Assembly (NCBI RefSeq): GCF_000026225.1
Contig: NC_011740.1
Location: 3,658,001-3,722,000 of the forward strand
Origin: Escherichia fergusonii ATCC 35469
Lineage (GTDB): Bacteria; Pseudomonadota; Gammaproteobacteria; Enterobacterales; Enterobacteriaceae
DNA: 64,000 bases
Direction: 5' to 3'
Shown: positions 34,018 through 43,227 of the stretch, one piece after another
How the letters are laid out: every line of letters starts with the position of its first letter
Position numbering within the stretch: position 1 is the first letter of the stretch
The notes under the pieces: model-generated
What the model was told of the DNA's origin: nothing
What the model saw: only the letters and a program-made list of their open reading frames with translations
Databases searched by the model: none
Made by a program: the position numbers and the translations under genes

Positions 34018-35037
34018 TTAGTGGCTGCTGCGCTCGTCCTTGCGTGCACGACCTAGTAAAGTCAATGCTGCCTCGCGCGCGTTTTTTCCGCAATATAATA
34101 CTTGATAAATTTCCTCGGTTATTGGCATTTCAACGCCGAAGCGATGCGCCAGTTCGCGAACTTCTTTCGTATTACGGTAGCCTTCCACCACCTGACCAAT
34201 TTTCTCCTGCGCGCTTTGTACATCCATGCCCTGACCGAGCATCATGCCAAAACGGCGGTTACGAGACTGGTTGTCAGTACAGGTCAGCACCAAATCTCCA
34301 AGCCCAGCCATGCCCATAAAGGTGGCAGGATCGGCCCCCAGCGCCGCGCCAAGACGCGACATTTCAGCCAGACCACGGGTAATCAGCGCCGTACGCGCAT
34401 TCGCACCAAAACCGATACCGTCTGACATCCCCGCGCCAATGGCAATGACGTTTTTCACCGCGCCGCCAAGCTGCACGCCAATGAAATCCGGGTTGCTGTA
34501 AACGCGGAAACTTTTACCACAGTGCAGCAACTGCTGAAGATCATCAGCAAAGGTTTGGTCGGTAGAGGCCAGCGAAATAGCCGTCGGTAAACCTGCCGCC
34601 AGTTCTTTCGCAAACGTTGGACCAGAGATAACCGCCAGCGGAATTTGATCGCCTAACGCCTCACGCGCCACGTCCTGTAACAGACGTCCGGTTTCCGCCT
34701 CCAGACCTTTGGTCGCCCACACCAGACGCGCATCAGGACGCATCAGCGGTTTAATCTGGCGCAGCACTTCACCAAAGACATGGCTTGGCACGACGACAAG
34801 AATATTACGGCTGGCTGCCAGTGCGGTAGCGAGATCGCTTTCAAGATGGAGCGTATCGGGAAAAGGCACATCGGGGAGAAACGCGGCGTTACAGCGGTCG
34901 CGTTTAAGGGTTGCGATATGTTCAGGGTCATGGCCCCAGAGGACAACCTCGTGGCCATTTCTTGCCAGGGTAATGGCAAGAGCGGTGCCGTACGAGCCGG
35001 CACCGATCACAGTCATTGAAGCATTACGTTGGTTCAT
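34018..35037 (-). CDS. gpsA: Glycerol-3-phosphate dehydrogenase (NAD(P)+)
   Basis: Cytosolic dehydrogenase of 339 residues that makes sn-glycerol 3-phosphate from dihydroxyacetone phosphate for phospholipid synthesis. The nucleotide-binding GAGSYGTALAITLARNGHEV is at about residues 12-31, and the catalytic lysine is in GGAVKNVIAIGAG. The start ATG overlaps the secB stop by 1 nt, so the two are coupled. Confidence 0.97.
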   Translation of the reverse strand: MNQRNASMTVIGAGSYGTALAITLARNGHEVVLWGHDPEHIATLKRDRCNAAFLPDVPFPDTLHLESDLATALAASRNILVVVPSHVFGEVLRQIKPLMRPDARLVWATKGLEAETGRLLQDVAREALGDQIPLAVISGPTFAKELAAGLPTAISLASTDQTFADDLQQLLHCGKSFRVYSNPDFIGVQLGGAVKNVIAIGAGMSDGIGFGANARTALITRGLAEMSRLGAALGADPATFMGMAGLGDLVLTCTDNQSRNRRFGMMLGQGMDVQSAQEKIGQVVEGYRNTKEVRELAHRFGVEMPITEEIYQVLYCGKNAREAALTLLGRARKDERSSH

Positions 35038-35504
35038 CAGGCATCCTGATGTTCTTCAGTACCTTCGCCAGCCTGCTGCTGCAAATAGTTCATGAACAGC
35101 GCATCGAAGTTAACCGGCGCAAGGTTCAGTTGCGGGAACGTACCGCGTGAAACCAGGCTGGTGATGCACTCACGAGCATACGGGAACAGAATGTTCGGGC
35201 AGTATGCGCCCAGGCAATGTGCCATCTGGGTGCCTTCGATACCCGCGATGGAGAAAATACCGCCCTGCTGAACTTCACACAGAAACGCAGTTTCTTCGCC
35301 CAAAGAGGCCGTTACGGTTACACGCAGTACCACTTCGTATACGTCATCTGCCAGTTGGGAAGATGCCGTATCCAGATCAAGTTTAACTTCTGGTTGCCAA
35401 TCTTTCTGGAAAACATGCGGCGCGTTCGGCGCTTCGAAAGAGATATCCTTGGTATAAATACGTTGGATCTGGAAAGTCATTTCAGTGTTGTTTTGTTCTG
35501 ACAT
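35037..35504 (-). CDS. secB: Protein-export chaperone SecB
   Basis: Tetrameric cytosolic chaperone of 155 residues that keeps preproteins unfolded and hands them to SecA. The sequence EMTFQIQRIYTKDISFEAPN and the acidic SecA-contact surface are typical. It lies between grxC and gpsA. Confidence 0.97.
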   Translation of the reverse strand: MSEQNNTEMTFQIQRIYTKDISFEAPNAPHVFQKDWQPEVKLDLDTASSQLADDVYEVVLRVTVTASLGEETAFLCEVQQGGIFSIAGIEGTQMAHCLGAYCPNILFPYARECITSLVSRGTFPQLNLAPVNFDALFMNYLQQQAGEGTEEHQDA

Positions 35505-35565
35505 GTTTGAAAAACCCTTTAGTGTTGTCCTTAAAACTACTCATTAATCTGTAAACGATAAGACG

Positions 35566-35817
35566 TTATTTCAGCAGGGGATCCAGTCCACCACGCGCAT
35601 CCAACGCATACAAGTCATCACAGCCACCAATGTGCTGCGCATCAATAAAAATCTGCGGAACCGTTGTACGGCCACTGCGTTTGATCATCTCTTCACGTTT
35701 TACGGCATCACCGTCAATCGGAAGTTCCTGGAAGCTCACACCTTTGCTGCTCAACAGCGCTTTAGCACGATGGCAATAGGGGCAGGTAGCTTTGGTATAG
35801 ATTTCAATGTTGGCCAT
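35566..35817 (-). CDS. grxC: Glutaredoxin 3
   Basis: Dithiol glutaredoxin of 83 residues; the redox site CPYC is at residues 12-15 and the cis-proline in TTVPQIF near residue 53. It reduces disulfides with glutathione. It lies 28 nt after yibN and 61 nt before secB, within one minus-strand group. Confidence 0.97.
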   Translation of the reverse strand: MANIEIYTKATCPYCHRAKALLSSKGVSFQELPIDGDAVKREEMIKRSGRTTVPQIFIDAQHIGGCDDLYALDARGGLDPLLK

Positions 35818-35845
35818 GACTTCGCTCCTGTTGTTAATCTACAGC

Positions 35846-36277
35846 TTATTTTCCGCGCACCAGAGGCAAATTCTCGCCAGCCCAGCCAGCAATGCCTTCT
35901 TTCAGCACGAACACTTTCTCGAAACCGGCCTTGGTTAATGCATTTGCAGCTTCCTGACACTGCATACCAGAACCGTCGACCACAATAATCGGCTTATCTT
36001 TGTGCTTATCAAGTTCACCAACATTGTTGGCTTTAATCTCGGTCGGCAACAGGTTGGTGGAGCCCGCGATATGACCTTTACGGAAGTCATCTCGCTGACG
36101 CAAATCCACCACAACGGCATCTTCTTTGTTGATAAGACGCGTTGCTTCACCACGGGTAATTACCTTCACTTTTGAGGTCAGGCTTTTGAAGGTGGTGAAT
36201 AAAACCGCCACCAGTAACGCAACCCAGGCGATACTCAGTATGGGATGACGGCTAACAAATTGCATAATTTCTTGCAT
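35846..36277 (-). CDS. yibN: Membrane-anchored rhodanese-like protein YibN
   Basis: A 143-residue protein with one N-terminal membrane segment (about residues 12-30) and a cytosolic rhodanese domain; the likely active-site cysteine is Cys107 in DGSGMQCQEAANAL. The open frame extends 4 codons upstream to a TTG at 36289, but the ATG gives the length I recall for K-12. E. coli YibN has been linked to the membrane-protein insertase YidC in interaction studies (from memory). First gene of the group ending at cysE; divergent from gpmM. Confidence 0.9.
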   Translation of the reverse strand: MQEIMQFVSRHPILSIAWVALLVAVLFTTFKSLTSKVKVITRGEATRLINKEDAVVVDLRQRDDFRKGHIAGSTNLLPTEIKANNVGELDKHKDKPIIVVDGSGMQCQEAANALTKAGFEKVFVLKEGIAGWAGENLPLVRGK

Positions 36278-36522
36278 GGGGGGTAACAACTCCCGACGTA
36301 GTGATTAAAAAAACCAGGACAGGAGTATACCTGCGCGGTGCGGCAAATACAGCCAGCGCGTTAACTGGATTGCATTTTTGCGGGGTGCCACGGAAAAAAA
36401 ATCGCAAAAGAGTGGTTGCCGTTCCCCGAGCTTCTCCTTTATTTGATCTTCTGAGGCTATTTTATCGATTCAGCTGTAGTAAAATTACGCAAATTTTGAC
36501 TCTTGAGTATGAGGTTGTCGCA

Positions 36523-38067
36523 ATGTCGGTTTCTAAAAAACCTATGGTACTGGTGATTCTGGATGGCTATGGCTATCGCGAAGAACAGCAGGATAACGCC
36601 ATTTTTAGTGCTAAAACCCCGGTAATGGATGCACTGTGGGCCAATCGTCCGCATACCCTGATCGACGCTTCCGGTCTGGAAGTCGGTCTGCCTGACCGTC
36701 AGATGGGTAACTCCGAAGTAGGTCACGTTAACCTGGGTGCCGGCCGCATCGTGTATCAGGACCTGACTCGTCTGGATGTTGAAATCAAAGATCGCGCTTT
36801 CTTTGCTAATCCGGTGTTGACTGGCGCGGTAGATAAAGCGAAAAACGCAGGCAAAGCAGTACACATTATGGGTCTGCTCTCCGCAGGTGGTGTACACAGC
36901 CACGAAGATCACATCATGGCGATGGTGGAACTGGCAGCGGAACGCGGCGCAGAAAAAATCTACCTGCACGCATTCCTTGACGGTCGCGACACCCCGCCGC
37001 GCAGTGCTGAATCCTCGCTGAAAAAATTCGAAGAGAAATTTGCCGCGCTGGGCAAAGGCCGCGTAGCGTCCATCATTGGTCGTTACTATGCAATGGACCG
37101 TGATAACCGTTGGGATCGCGTTGAAAAAGCGTATGACCTGCTGACTCTGGCGCAGGGTGAGTTCCAGGCCGACACTGCTGTTGCCGGTTTGCAGGCTGCT
37201 TATGCTCGTGACGAAAACGACGAGTTCGTGAAAGCGACCGTTATTCGTGCAGAAGGTCAGCCAGACGCGGCAATGGAAGACGGCGATGCTCTGATTTTCA
37301 TGAACTTCCGTGCTGACCGTGCGCGTGAAATCACTCGTGCTTTCGTGAACGCTGATTTCGACGGCTTCGCGCGTAAGAAAGTGGTTAACATCGATTTCGT
37401 GATGCTGACCGAATACGCCGCTGACATCAAAACTGCGGTTGCTTACCCGCCAGCTTCTCTGGTTAACACCTTCGGCGAGTGGATGGCGAAAAACGACAAA
37501 ACTCAACTGCGTATTTCCGAAACTGAAAAATATGCTCACGTCACTTTCTTCTTTAACGGTGGTGTAGAAGAGTCGTTCAAAGGCGAAGACCGCATTCTGA
37601 TCAACTCACCGAAAGTGGCTACCTACGATCTGCAACCGGAAATGAGCTCCGCAGAGCTGACCGAAAAACTGGTTGCGGCAATCAAGAGCGGCAAATACGA
37701 CACCATTATCTGTAACTATCCGAACGGCGACATGGTTGGTCACACCGGGGTGATGGAAGCGGCGGTTAAAGCGGTTGAAGCGCTGGATCACTGCGTGGAA
37801 GAAGTCGCGAAAGCGGTTGAGTCCGTGGGTGGACAACTGCTGATCACCGCTGACCACGGTAACGCTGAACAGATGCGCGATCCGGCAACGGGTCAGGCGC
37901 ACACAGCGCACACCAACCTGCCTGTTCCGCTGATTTACGTTGGCGATAAGAACGTGAAAGCGGTTGAAGGCGGCAAACTTTCTGACATCGCGCCGACCAT
38001 GTTGTCGCTGATGGGTATGGAAATCCCGCAAGAGATGACTGGTAAGCCGCTGTTCATCGTGGAATAA
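36523..38067 (+). CDS. gpmM: 2,3-bisphosphoglycerate-independent phosphoglycerate mutase
   Basis: Mn-dependent glycolytic mutase of 514 residues (gpmI). The metal ligand Asp14 is in ILDGYGYRE, and the phospho-serine is Ser64 in QMGNSEVGHVN; the second metal site includes TADHGNAEQM near residue 445. The frame is open back to 36301, but MSVSKKPMVLV is the conserved start, so the upstream 245 nt are leader and promoter. It heads a unit with envC and yibQ. Confidence 0.97.
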   Translation: MSVSKKPMVLVILDGYGYREEQQDNAIFSAKTPVMDALWANRPHTLIDASGLEVGLPDRQMGNSEVGHVNLGAGRIVYQDLTRLDVEIKDRAFFANPVLTGAVDKAKNAGKAVHIMGLLSAGGVHSHEDHIMAMVELAAERGAEKIYLHAFLDGRDTPPRSAESSLKKFEEKFAALGKGRVASIIGRYYAMDRDNRWDRVEKAYDLLTLAQGEFQADTAVAGLQAAYARDENDEFVKATVIRAEGQPDAAMEDGDALIFMNFRADRAREITRAFVNADFDGFARKKVVNIDFVMLTEYAADIKTAVAYPPASLVNTFGEWMAKNDKTQLRISETEKYAHVTFFFNGGVEESFKGEDRILINSPKVATYDLQPEMSSAELTEKLVAAIKSGKYDTIICNYPNGDMVGHTGVMEAAVKAVEALDHCVEEVAKAVESVGGQLLITADHGNAEQMRDPATGQAHTAHTNLPVPLIYVGDKNVKAVEGGKLSDIAPTMLSLMGMEIPQEMTGKPLFIVE

Positions 38068-38100
38068 TCCCTCCCCATGAGGGGAAAGGCGATTAATACC

Positions 38101-39360
38101 ATGACACGGGCCGTGAAACCGCGCAGGTTTGCAATCAGGCCCATCATCTACGCCAGCGTTCTTAGCGCTGGCGTATTGTTGTGCGCCTTTTCCGCCCACG
38201 CGGATGATCGCGACCAACTCAAATCTATTCAGGCCGATATCGCCGCGAAAGAGCGCGCGGTACGCCAAAAGCAACAACAACGCGCAAGCCTGCTCGCACA
38301 ATTGAAAAAGCAGGAAGAAGCGATCTCCGAAGCCACTCGCAAGCTGCGCGAAACGCAAAACACACTCAATCAACTGAATAAACAGATTGATGAGATGAAC
38401 GCGTCGATTGCCAAACTGGAGCAGCAAAAAGCCGCTCAAGAACGCAGCCTCGCCGCGCAACTGGATGCCGCGTTTCGTCAGGGCGAGCATACCGGTATTC
38501 AGCTCATTCTCAGCGGTGAAGAAAGCCAGCGTGGTCAGCGTTTACAGGCTTATTTCGGTTATCTCAACCAGGCACGACAAGAAACCATTGCTCAGTTGAA
38601 ACAAACGCGTGAAGAAGTCGCTATGCAACGCGCCGAGCTGGAAGAGAAACAGAGCGAGCAGCAAACGCTGTTATATGAGCAGCGCGCCCAACAGGCGAAG
38701 CTGACTCAGGCGCTGAACGAGCGTAAAAAGACGCTGACAGGGCTGGAGTCTTCCATCCAGCAAGGTCAGCAACAGTTGAGCGAGCTGCGCGCCAACGAAT
38801 CTCGTCTGCGTAACAGCATTGCCCGTGCGGAAGCGGCGGCGAAAGCGCGTGCTGAACGTGAAGCGCGCGAAGCCCAGGCGGTTCGCGACCGCCAGAAAGA
38901 AGCGACGCGCAAAGGCACCACCTACAAACCTACCGAAAGCGAAAAATCGCTGATGTCCCGAACTGGTGGCCTGGGTGCACCGCGTGGTCAGGCATTCTGG
39001 CCGGTTCGCGGGCCGACGCTGCATCGCTATGGTGAACAGCTACAGGGCGAACTACGCTGGAAAGGGATGGTTATCGGTGCCTCTGAAGGTACTGAAGTTA
39101 AAGCCATTGCCGATGGTCGGGTGATTCTGGCTGACTGGCTGCAAGGCTACGGTCTGGTGGTAGTGGTTGAGCATGGTAAAGGCGACATGAGTCTTTACGG
39201 CTATAATCAAAGCGCGCTGGTGAGCGTTGGTTCGCAGGTTCGTGCGGGCCAGCCAATTGCACTGGTGGGCAGCAGTGGTGGTCAGGGCAGACCTTCACTC
39301 TATTTTGAGATTCGTCGCCAGGGTCAGGCCGTCAATCCACAGCCGTGGTTGGGAAGATAA
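38101..39360 (+). CDS. envC: Murein hydrolase activator EnvC
   Basis: Periplasmic divisome protein of 419 residues that activates the amidases AmiA and AmiB at the septum. A signal peptide (residues 1-34, ending AFSAHA) precedes a long coiled coil (about 36-280) and a C-terminal LytM domain (about 300-419). The LytM domain is of the degenerate type: metal-ligand histidines are replaced (for example YGYNQSALV). Four codons of leader follow gpmM, indicating one operon; FtsEX controls it post-translationally. Confidence 0.96.
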   Translation: MTRAVKPRRFAIRPIIYASVLSAGVLLCAFSAHADDRDQLKSIQADIAAKERAVRQKQQQRASLLAQLKKQEEAISEATRKLRETQNTLNQLNKQIDEMNASIAKLEQQKAAQERSLAAQLDAAFRQGEHTGIQLILSGEESQRGQRLQAYFGYLNQARQETIAQLKQTREEVAMQRAELEEKQSEQQTLLYEQRAQQAKLTQALNERKKTLTGLESSIQQGQQQLSELRANESRLRNSIARAEAAAKARAEREAREAQAVRDRQKEATRKGTTYKPTESEKSLMSRTGGLGAPRGQAFWPVRGPTLHRYGEQLQGELRWKGMVIGASEGTEVKAIADGRVILADWLQGYGLVVVVEHGKGDMSLYGYNQSALVSVGSQVRAGQPIALVGSSGGQGRPSLYFEIRRQGQAVNPQPWLGR

Positions 39361-39363
39361 GTT

Positions 39364-40320
39364 TTGTTTCCATTTCGTCGTAACATTCTTTCACTTGCCG
39401 CTCTGTTGGCGCTCTCCTCCCCCGTAATTGCTGGCAAACTTGCCATCGTCATTGATGATTTTGGGTATCGCCCGCACAACGAAAACCAGGTGCTGGCGAT
39501 GCCCTCCGCTATCTCCGTCGCTGTATTACCCGATTCACCGCACGCCAGAGAGATGGCGACCAAAGCGCATAACAGCGGTCACGAAGTGTTGATTCATCTG
39601 CCGATGGCACCGTTGAGTAAACAGCCGCTGGAGAAAAATACGCTGCGCCCGGAGATGAGCAGCGACGAAATTGAGCGCATTATTCGTAGTGCGGTCAATA
39701 ACGTGCCCTATGCCGTGGGGATCAACAACCACATGGGTAGCAAGATGACCTCTAACCTGTTTGGTATGCAGAAAGTGATGCAGGCGCTGGAGCGTTACAA
39801 TCTTTACTTCCTCGACAGCGTAACCATCGGTAATACCCAGGCGATGCGCGCCGCGCAAGGTACTGGCGTGAAGGTTATTAAACGGAAGGTGTTCCTCGAC
39901 GATTCGCAAAATGAAGCAGACATCCGTGTGCAGTTCAATCGCGCAATTGACCTGGCGCGTCGCAACGGTTCAACCATTGCCATTGGGCATCCTCACCCTT
40001 CAACGGTACGCGTGCTACAACAGATGGTTTATAACCTGCCGCCAGACATTACGCTGGTGAAAGCCAGCAGCTTGCTGAATGAACCGCAGGTTGATACGTC
40101 TACACCGCCGAAAAACACTGTGCCCGACGCACCGCGTAATCCGTTCCGTGGCGTGAAGCTCTGCAAACCGAAGAAGCCGCTGGAGCCGGTTTATGCTGAC
40201 CGATTCTTTAGCGTGCTGAGCGAAAGCATCAGTCAGAGTACGCTGGTGAACTACATCCGCAATCAATGGCAAGGCTGGGGGAGGACACCCGCCAATACCG
40301 CAAACGCTAATTCAGATTAA
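39364..40320 (+). CDS. yibQ: Divergent polysaccharide deacetylase family protein YibQ
   Basis: Exported protein of 318 residues with an N-terminal signal sequence and a DUF610 (divergent polysaccharide deacetylase) domain; metal-site-like elements are IDDFGYR, HLPM and IGHPHPSTV. It starts with TTG 3 nt after the envC stop. Linkage to envC suggests work on peptidoglycan or another envelope glycan, which is inference. Its 3-prime end overlaps that of waaH by 14 nt. Confidence 0.92.
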   Translation: MFPFRRNILSLAALLALSSPVIAGKLAIVIDDFGYRPHNENQVLAMPSAISVAVLPDSPHAREMATKAHNSGHEVLIHLPMAPLSKQPLEKNTLRPEMSSDEIERIIRSAVNNVPYAVGINNHMGSKMTSNLFGMQKVMQALERYNLYFLDSVTIGNTQAMRAAQGTGVKVIKRKVFLDDSQNEADIRVQFNRAIDLARRNGSTIAIGHPHPSTVRVLQQMVYNLPPDITLVKASSLLNEPQVDTSTPPKNTVPDAPRNPFRGVKLCKPKKPLEPVYADRFFSVLSESISQSTLVNYIRNQWQGWGRTPANTANANSD

Positions 40321-41341
40321 GCGCTTTGCGTGCATTTTGTTGGTGCGACAATGTTTTGTCGCGCCATTGCCACAGACGCAAAGACCACAGCAAGACCTGA
40401 TAACCGACCTTAGCGCTGCGCACATTAGTCACCATGCGTTTATACATACCGGAAGTAAAAATTTCGGCAATCATGCGCTGACGGGTAAAAAGATCGGGTT
40501 CTTTTCGTACTGCATGGCAAACACGTAATGCTTCATAACTTATTTGCTGATGGAATTCTGGATAAATCGGAATTTTATCAGCATAATCACGATTTAACTT
40601 TTCCAACAAGCGGGTAATTTTAATATAGTGCCGTTGATAATTAAGGTTTTTATTCCCTTGTCTTTTCAAACGACTTATTGAGTTATTATGTAAAAAGTAC
40701 TTATATAAAGATTGTTCGGTATAACGTACACGCAAGGCATTAAACATGACCTCGGTGCTCCAGATAATATCCTGATGATGCAAACCGGGAATAAATTTAA
40801 TATTGTTTTTAATAAGAATTTCCCGGCGATAAACGCCCATCCACACCACGTGTGTCCAGCGGCGAGAAGCAAGCGCTAATCGCAGCCATTCCGGGCCATT
40901 TAAAACGCCTGTTGAACGAATACGATCACCTGGAATAGATTGCCATGTTCTGCCCGTTTCACGTACGCACCAGTCGGCGTTACCTTGTGCCACATCGAGA
41001 TCATCCTCTAACGCCATCGTCATCAGCGTTTCGTACATGGTGGGATAGACCTCATCATCAGCATCGACAAAAGCGACATATTTGCCCGTCGCTGCCTCGA
41101 TCCCGCGATTACGCGCTACCGATGCGCCAGCATTCGCCTGATGCAGCAAACGAACATGCGAATAATTTTTTGCATAATATTTTGCTATTTCAACGGAATT
41201 ATCTGTTGAACCATCGTTAACAATAATGATTTCCAGAGCAGTCCAGGTTTGCGCGATTAAAGATTCCATGCAGGCGTTAAAATCATTTCCCGCATTATAT
41301 AACGGGATAATAACACTAAGTTTATTTGCACTGTTCATCAT
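40307..41341 (-). CDS. waaH: Lipopolysaccharide core glucuronosyltransferase WaaH
   Basis: Family-2 glycosyltransferase of 344 residues (formerly yibD). The GT-A fold elements SVIIPLYNAG (residues 9-18), VNDGSTDNS and the DXD-like VDADDE near residue 94 are intact. In E. coli it adds glucuronic acid to heptose III of the inner core under phosphate limitation (PhoB). Convergent with yibQ. The gene behind its promoter here is hemN, not tdh as in K-12. Confidence 0.94.
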   Translation of the reverse strand: MMNSANKLSVIIPLYNAGNDFNACMESLIAQTWTALEIIIVNDGSTDNSVEIAKYYAKNYSHVRLLHQANAGASVARNRGIEAATGKYVAFVDADDEVYPTMYETLMTMALEDDLDVAQGNADWCVRETGRTWQSIPGDRIRSTGVLNGPEWLRLALASRRWTHVVWMGVYRREILIKNNIKFIPGLHHQDIIWSTEVMFNALRVRYTEQSLYKYFLHNNSISRLKRQGNKNLNYQRHYIKITRLLEKLNRDYADKIPIYPEFHQQISYEALRVCHAVRKEPDLFTRQRMIAEIFTSGMYKRMVTNVRSAKVGYQVLLWSLRLWQWRDKTLSHQQNARKALNLN

Positions 41342-41665
41342 AAATTACCGACTACCTCTGAAGTAACCCTGTCTTTGTACAGACTTTGTATTAAGAAACT
41401 ATTAAGTGGGCGAGATATTAATATTACGAATTAGCGTAACGTCAGATTAAAGAGAGAATGAGAACAGCAATATAAGAGAATAGAGTAATTACGAACTCTT
41501 TATTACACTGACAAGATTTTACATATTTAACAGATTATCCTCAGAGAAAAGAGCTGGGATTCCAGCTATGCAAGCCTGATACGCGTAGCGTACCTGGCAA
41601 CTTTGTTCCCAGCACATTGATGGCGCTTTCGTTTTCTACCTTGTAAACGAAGCGCCATTCACTCT
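41342..41665. other. Rearrangement joint between waaH and hemN
   Basis: A 324-nt non-coding stretch joining two genes that are about 250 kb apart in K-12 as I remember the map. The left part should hold the waaH promoter. The right part holds a palindrome AGCTGG/CCAGCT (41552-41567) followed on the minus strand by CTTTTCTC, and a longer hairpin at 41620-41658 after the hemN stop; both are terminator candidates for hemN. I see no insertion sequence, tRNA, rRNA or phage remnant. Confidence 0.75.
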
Positions 41666-43039
41666 TTAAATCACCCGTGAGAACTGCTGCATCCGCGCTT
41701 TCTGACGCAGATAGGTATCAAAGCACATGCAAATGTTGCGGATCAGCAAGCGACCTTTCGCCGTCACCTGAATCCCCTTCTCATCCACATCCACCAGCCC
41801 ATCTTTTGCTAACGGGGCAAGTAGTTTGAGATCTTCCGCAAAGTAATCAGCGAAGTGCAAATCCCACTGTTGCTCAATAGGGGCGTAATCCAGACGGAAG
41901 TTGCAGATGAGCGACTTAATCACATCGCGGCGAATACAGTCATCACGCGTTAGCGCAATACCACGCCACAGCGCATTGCCTTGTTCATCCACTTGCTGAT
42001 AGTACTGCTTCAACTCTTTCTGGTTCTGCGCGTAGCAGTCGCCAATCATGCTGATGGCTGAAACGCCCATCCCCAGCAGATCGGTATCGCCCTGAGTGGT
42101 GTAGCCCTGGAAGTTACGATGCAGCACGCCTTCACGCTGGGCCACCGCCAGCTCGTCATCCGGGCGAGCAAAGTGATCCATCCCGATAAACTGATAGCCC
42201 GATTGCGTCAGGAAGGCGATGGTTTCCTGCAGGATATCGAGTTTTTGCTGCGGACTCGGCAGGTCAGCATCTTTGATTTTGCGCTGAGCAGCAAAAATGG
42301 TCGGCAGATGCGCGTAGTTAAAGACACTCAGACGATCGGGGTTAAGTTCCGCCACACGTTTCAGGGTAAAAGCGAAACTCTCCGGCGTCTGCTTCGGCAG
42401 GCCGTAAATCAGGTCGATGTTGGTGGAAGTAAAACCAATCTCACGCGCATGGTTAAGCAGTGCAAAGATGAACTCTTCATCCTGCTCGCGGTTAACCAGA
42501 CGTTGCACTTCTTTGTTGAAGTCCTGCACGCCCATGCTCAGGCGATTAAAGCCTTCGGCGCGTAAATGATCGAGTACATCCAGTTCTATTTCGCGCGGAT
42601 CGACTTCGATCGAAATCTCCGCATCAGTATTGAACTGGAAGTTTTCGCGCAGCAACTTCATCAGTCGGCTGATTTGCGCTTTGTTCAGATATGTCGGCGT
42701 TCCACCGCCCCAGTGCAGCTGGCTCACCTTGCGCCTGGTAAACAGCGGCGCACGATGGACGATTTCTTGCTCTAGTGCGTCCAGATACTGATCGGCCTTG
42801 TGCTGCTGGCGAGTAACAATCTTATTGCAACCGCAGAAGTAACAAAGTTTGTGGCAGAACGGGATATGTACGTAGAGAGATAATGGACGCTCAGGATAGC
42901 GCGCCACGGCTTGTAAAAACGCCTGTTCGCCGAAGTCTTCTGAAAACTCCAGCGCGGTCGGGTACGAGGTGTATCGTGGCCCGGAATAGTTATATTTCTG
43001 GATCAGGGCCAGATCCCAGTCGATTTGCTGTACAGACAT
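41666..43039 (-). CDS. hemN: Oxygen-independent coproporphyrinogen III dehydrogenase
   Basis: Radical-SAM enzyme of 457 residues for anaerobic haem synthesis (coproporphyrinogen III to protoporphyrinogen IX). The cluster cysteines are Cys62, Cys66 and Cys69 (FCHKLCYFCGCNK), and the GGGTPTYL SAM motif follows at about residue 112. I use the ATG at 43039, since the GTG at 43045 lies inside the ribosome site AAGGAGTGAGC. Inverted compared with K-12. Confidence 0.97.
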   Translation of the reverse strand: MSVQQIDWDLALIQKYNYSGPRYTSYPTALEFSEDFGEQAFLQAVARYPERPLSLYVHIPFCHKLCYFCGCNKIVTRQQHKADQYLDALEQEIVHRAPLFTRRKVSQLHWGGGTPTYLNKAQISRLMKLLRENFQFNTDAEISIEVDPREIELDVLDHLRAEGFNRLSMGVQDFNKEVQRLVNREQDEEFIFALLNHAREIGFTSTNIDLIYGLPKQTPESFAFTLKRVAELNPDRLSVFNYAHLPTIFAAQRKIKDADLPSPQQKLDILQETIAFLTQSGYQFIGMDHFARPDDELAVAQREGVLHRNFQGYTTQGDTDLLGMGVSAISMIGDCYAQNQKELKQYYQQVDEQGNALWRGIALTRDDCIRRDVIKSLICNFRLDYAPIEQQWDLHFADYFAEDLKLLAPLAKDGLVDVDEKGIQVTAKGRLLIRNICMCFDTYLRQKARMQQFSRVI

Positions 43040-43041
43040 GC

Positions 43042-43215
43042 TCACTCCTTCCGATGGCGTCTCTGGCGGCTACGGCGTACCGGCGGATGCCCGTTTCGAG
43101 TCATCAGCCGGTTGCGCAGCCACTTTTGTCGCCGCGACAACCGCTGTAGTTTAACGAATAACCACACCAGATAACATATAACCGGAAGGGTTATCAGCAG
43201 AACGGGAAGGCCCAC
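43042..43215 (-). CDS. Putative 57-residue single-span membrane protein
   Basis: A small frame that begins with GTG 12 nt after the yihI stop and ends with a TGA inside the hemN ribosome site. The product starts with a hydrophobic helix (GLPVLLITLPVICYLVWLFV) and continues with a very basic tail rich in Arg and Lys (KLQRLSRRQKWLRNRL onward), a topology fitting a cytoplasmic positive tail. Tight placement between yihI and hemN suggests coupling. I do not recognise it; related bacteria have a larger DUF2489 membrane protein between these genes, of which this might be a short relative or remnant. Confidence 0.45.
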   Translation of the reverse strand: MGLPVLLITLPVICYLVWLFVKLQRLSRRQKWLRNRLMTRNGHPPVRRSRQRRHRKE

Positions 43216-43227
43216 GGCGGCAATCCG

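Noticed and set aside
36301..36522. 74-codon N-terminal extension of gpmM
   Set aside because: The open frame upstream has no family similarity; the conserved protein begins with MSVSKKPMVLV, and the region carries the divergent promoters.
36457..38490. Long antisense frames opposite gpmM and envC (360 and 294 codons)
   Set aside because: Shadows of highly expressed genes with strong codon bias; no promoter, ribosome site or family similarity.
41342..41665. Possible insertion sequence or phage remnant at the inversion joint
   Set aside because: No transposase fragment, terminal inverted repeats or target duplication visible; the palindromes look like terminators.
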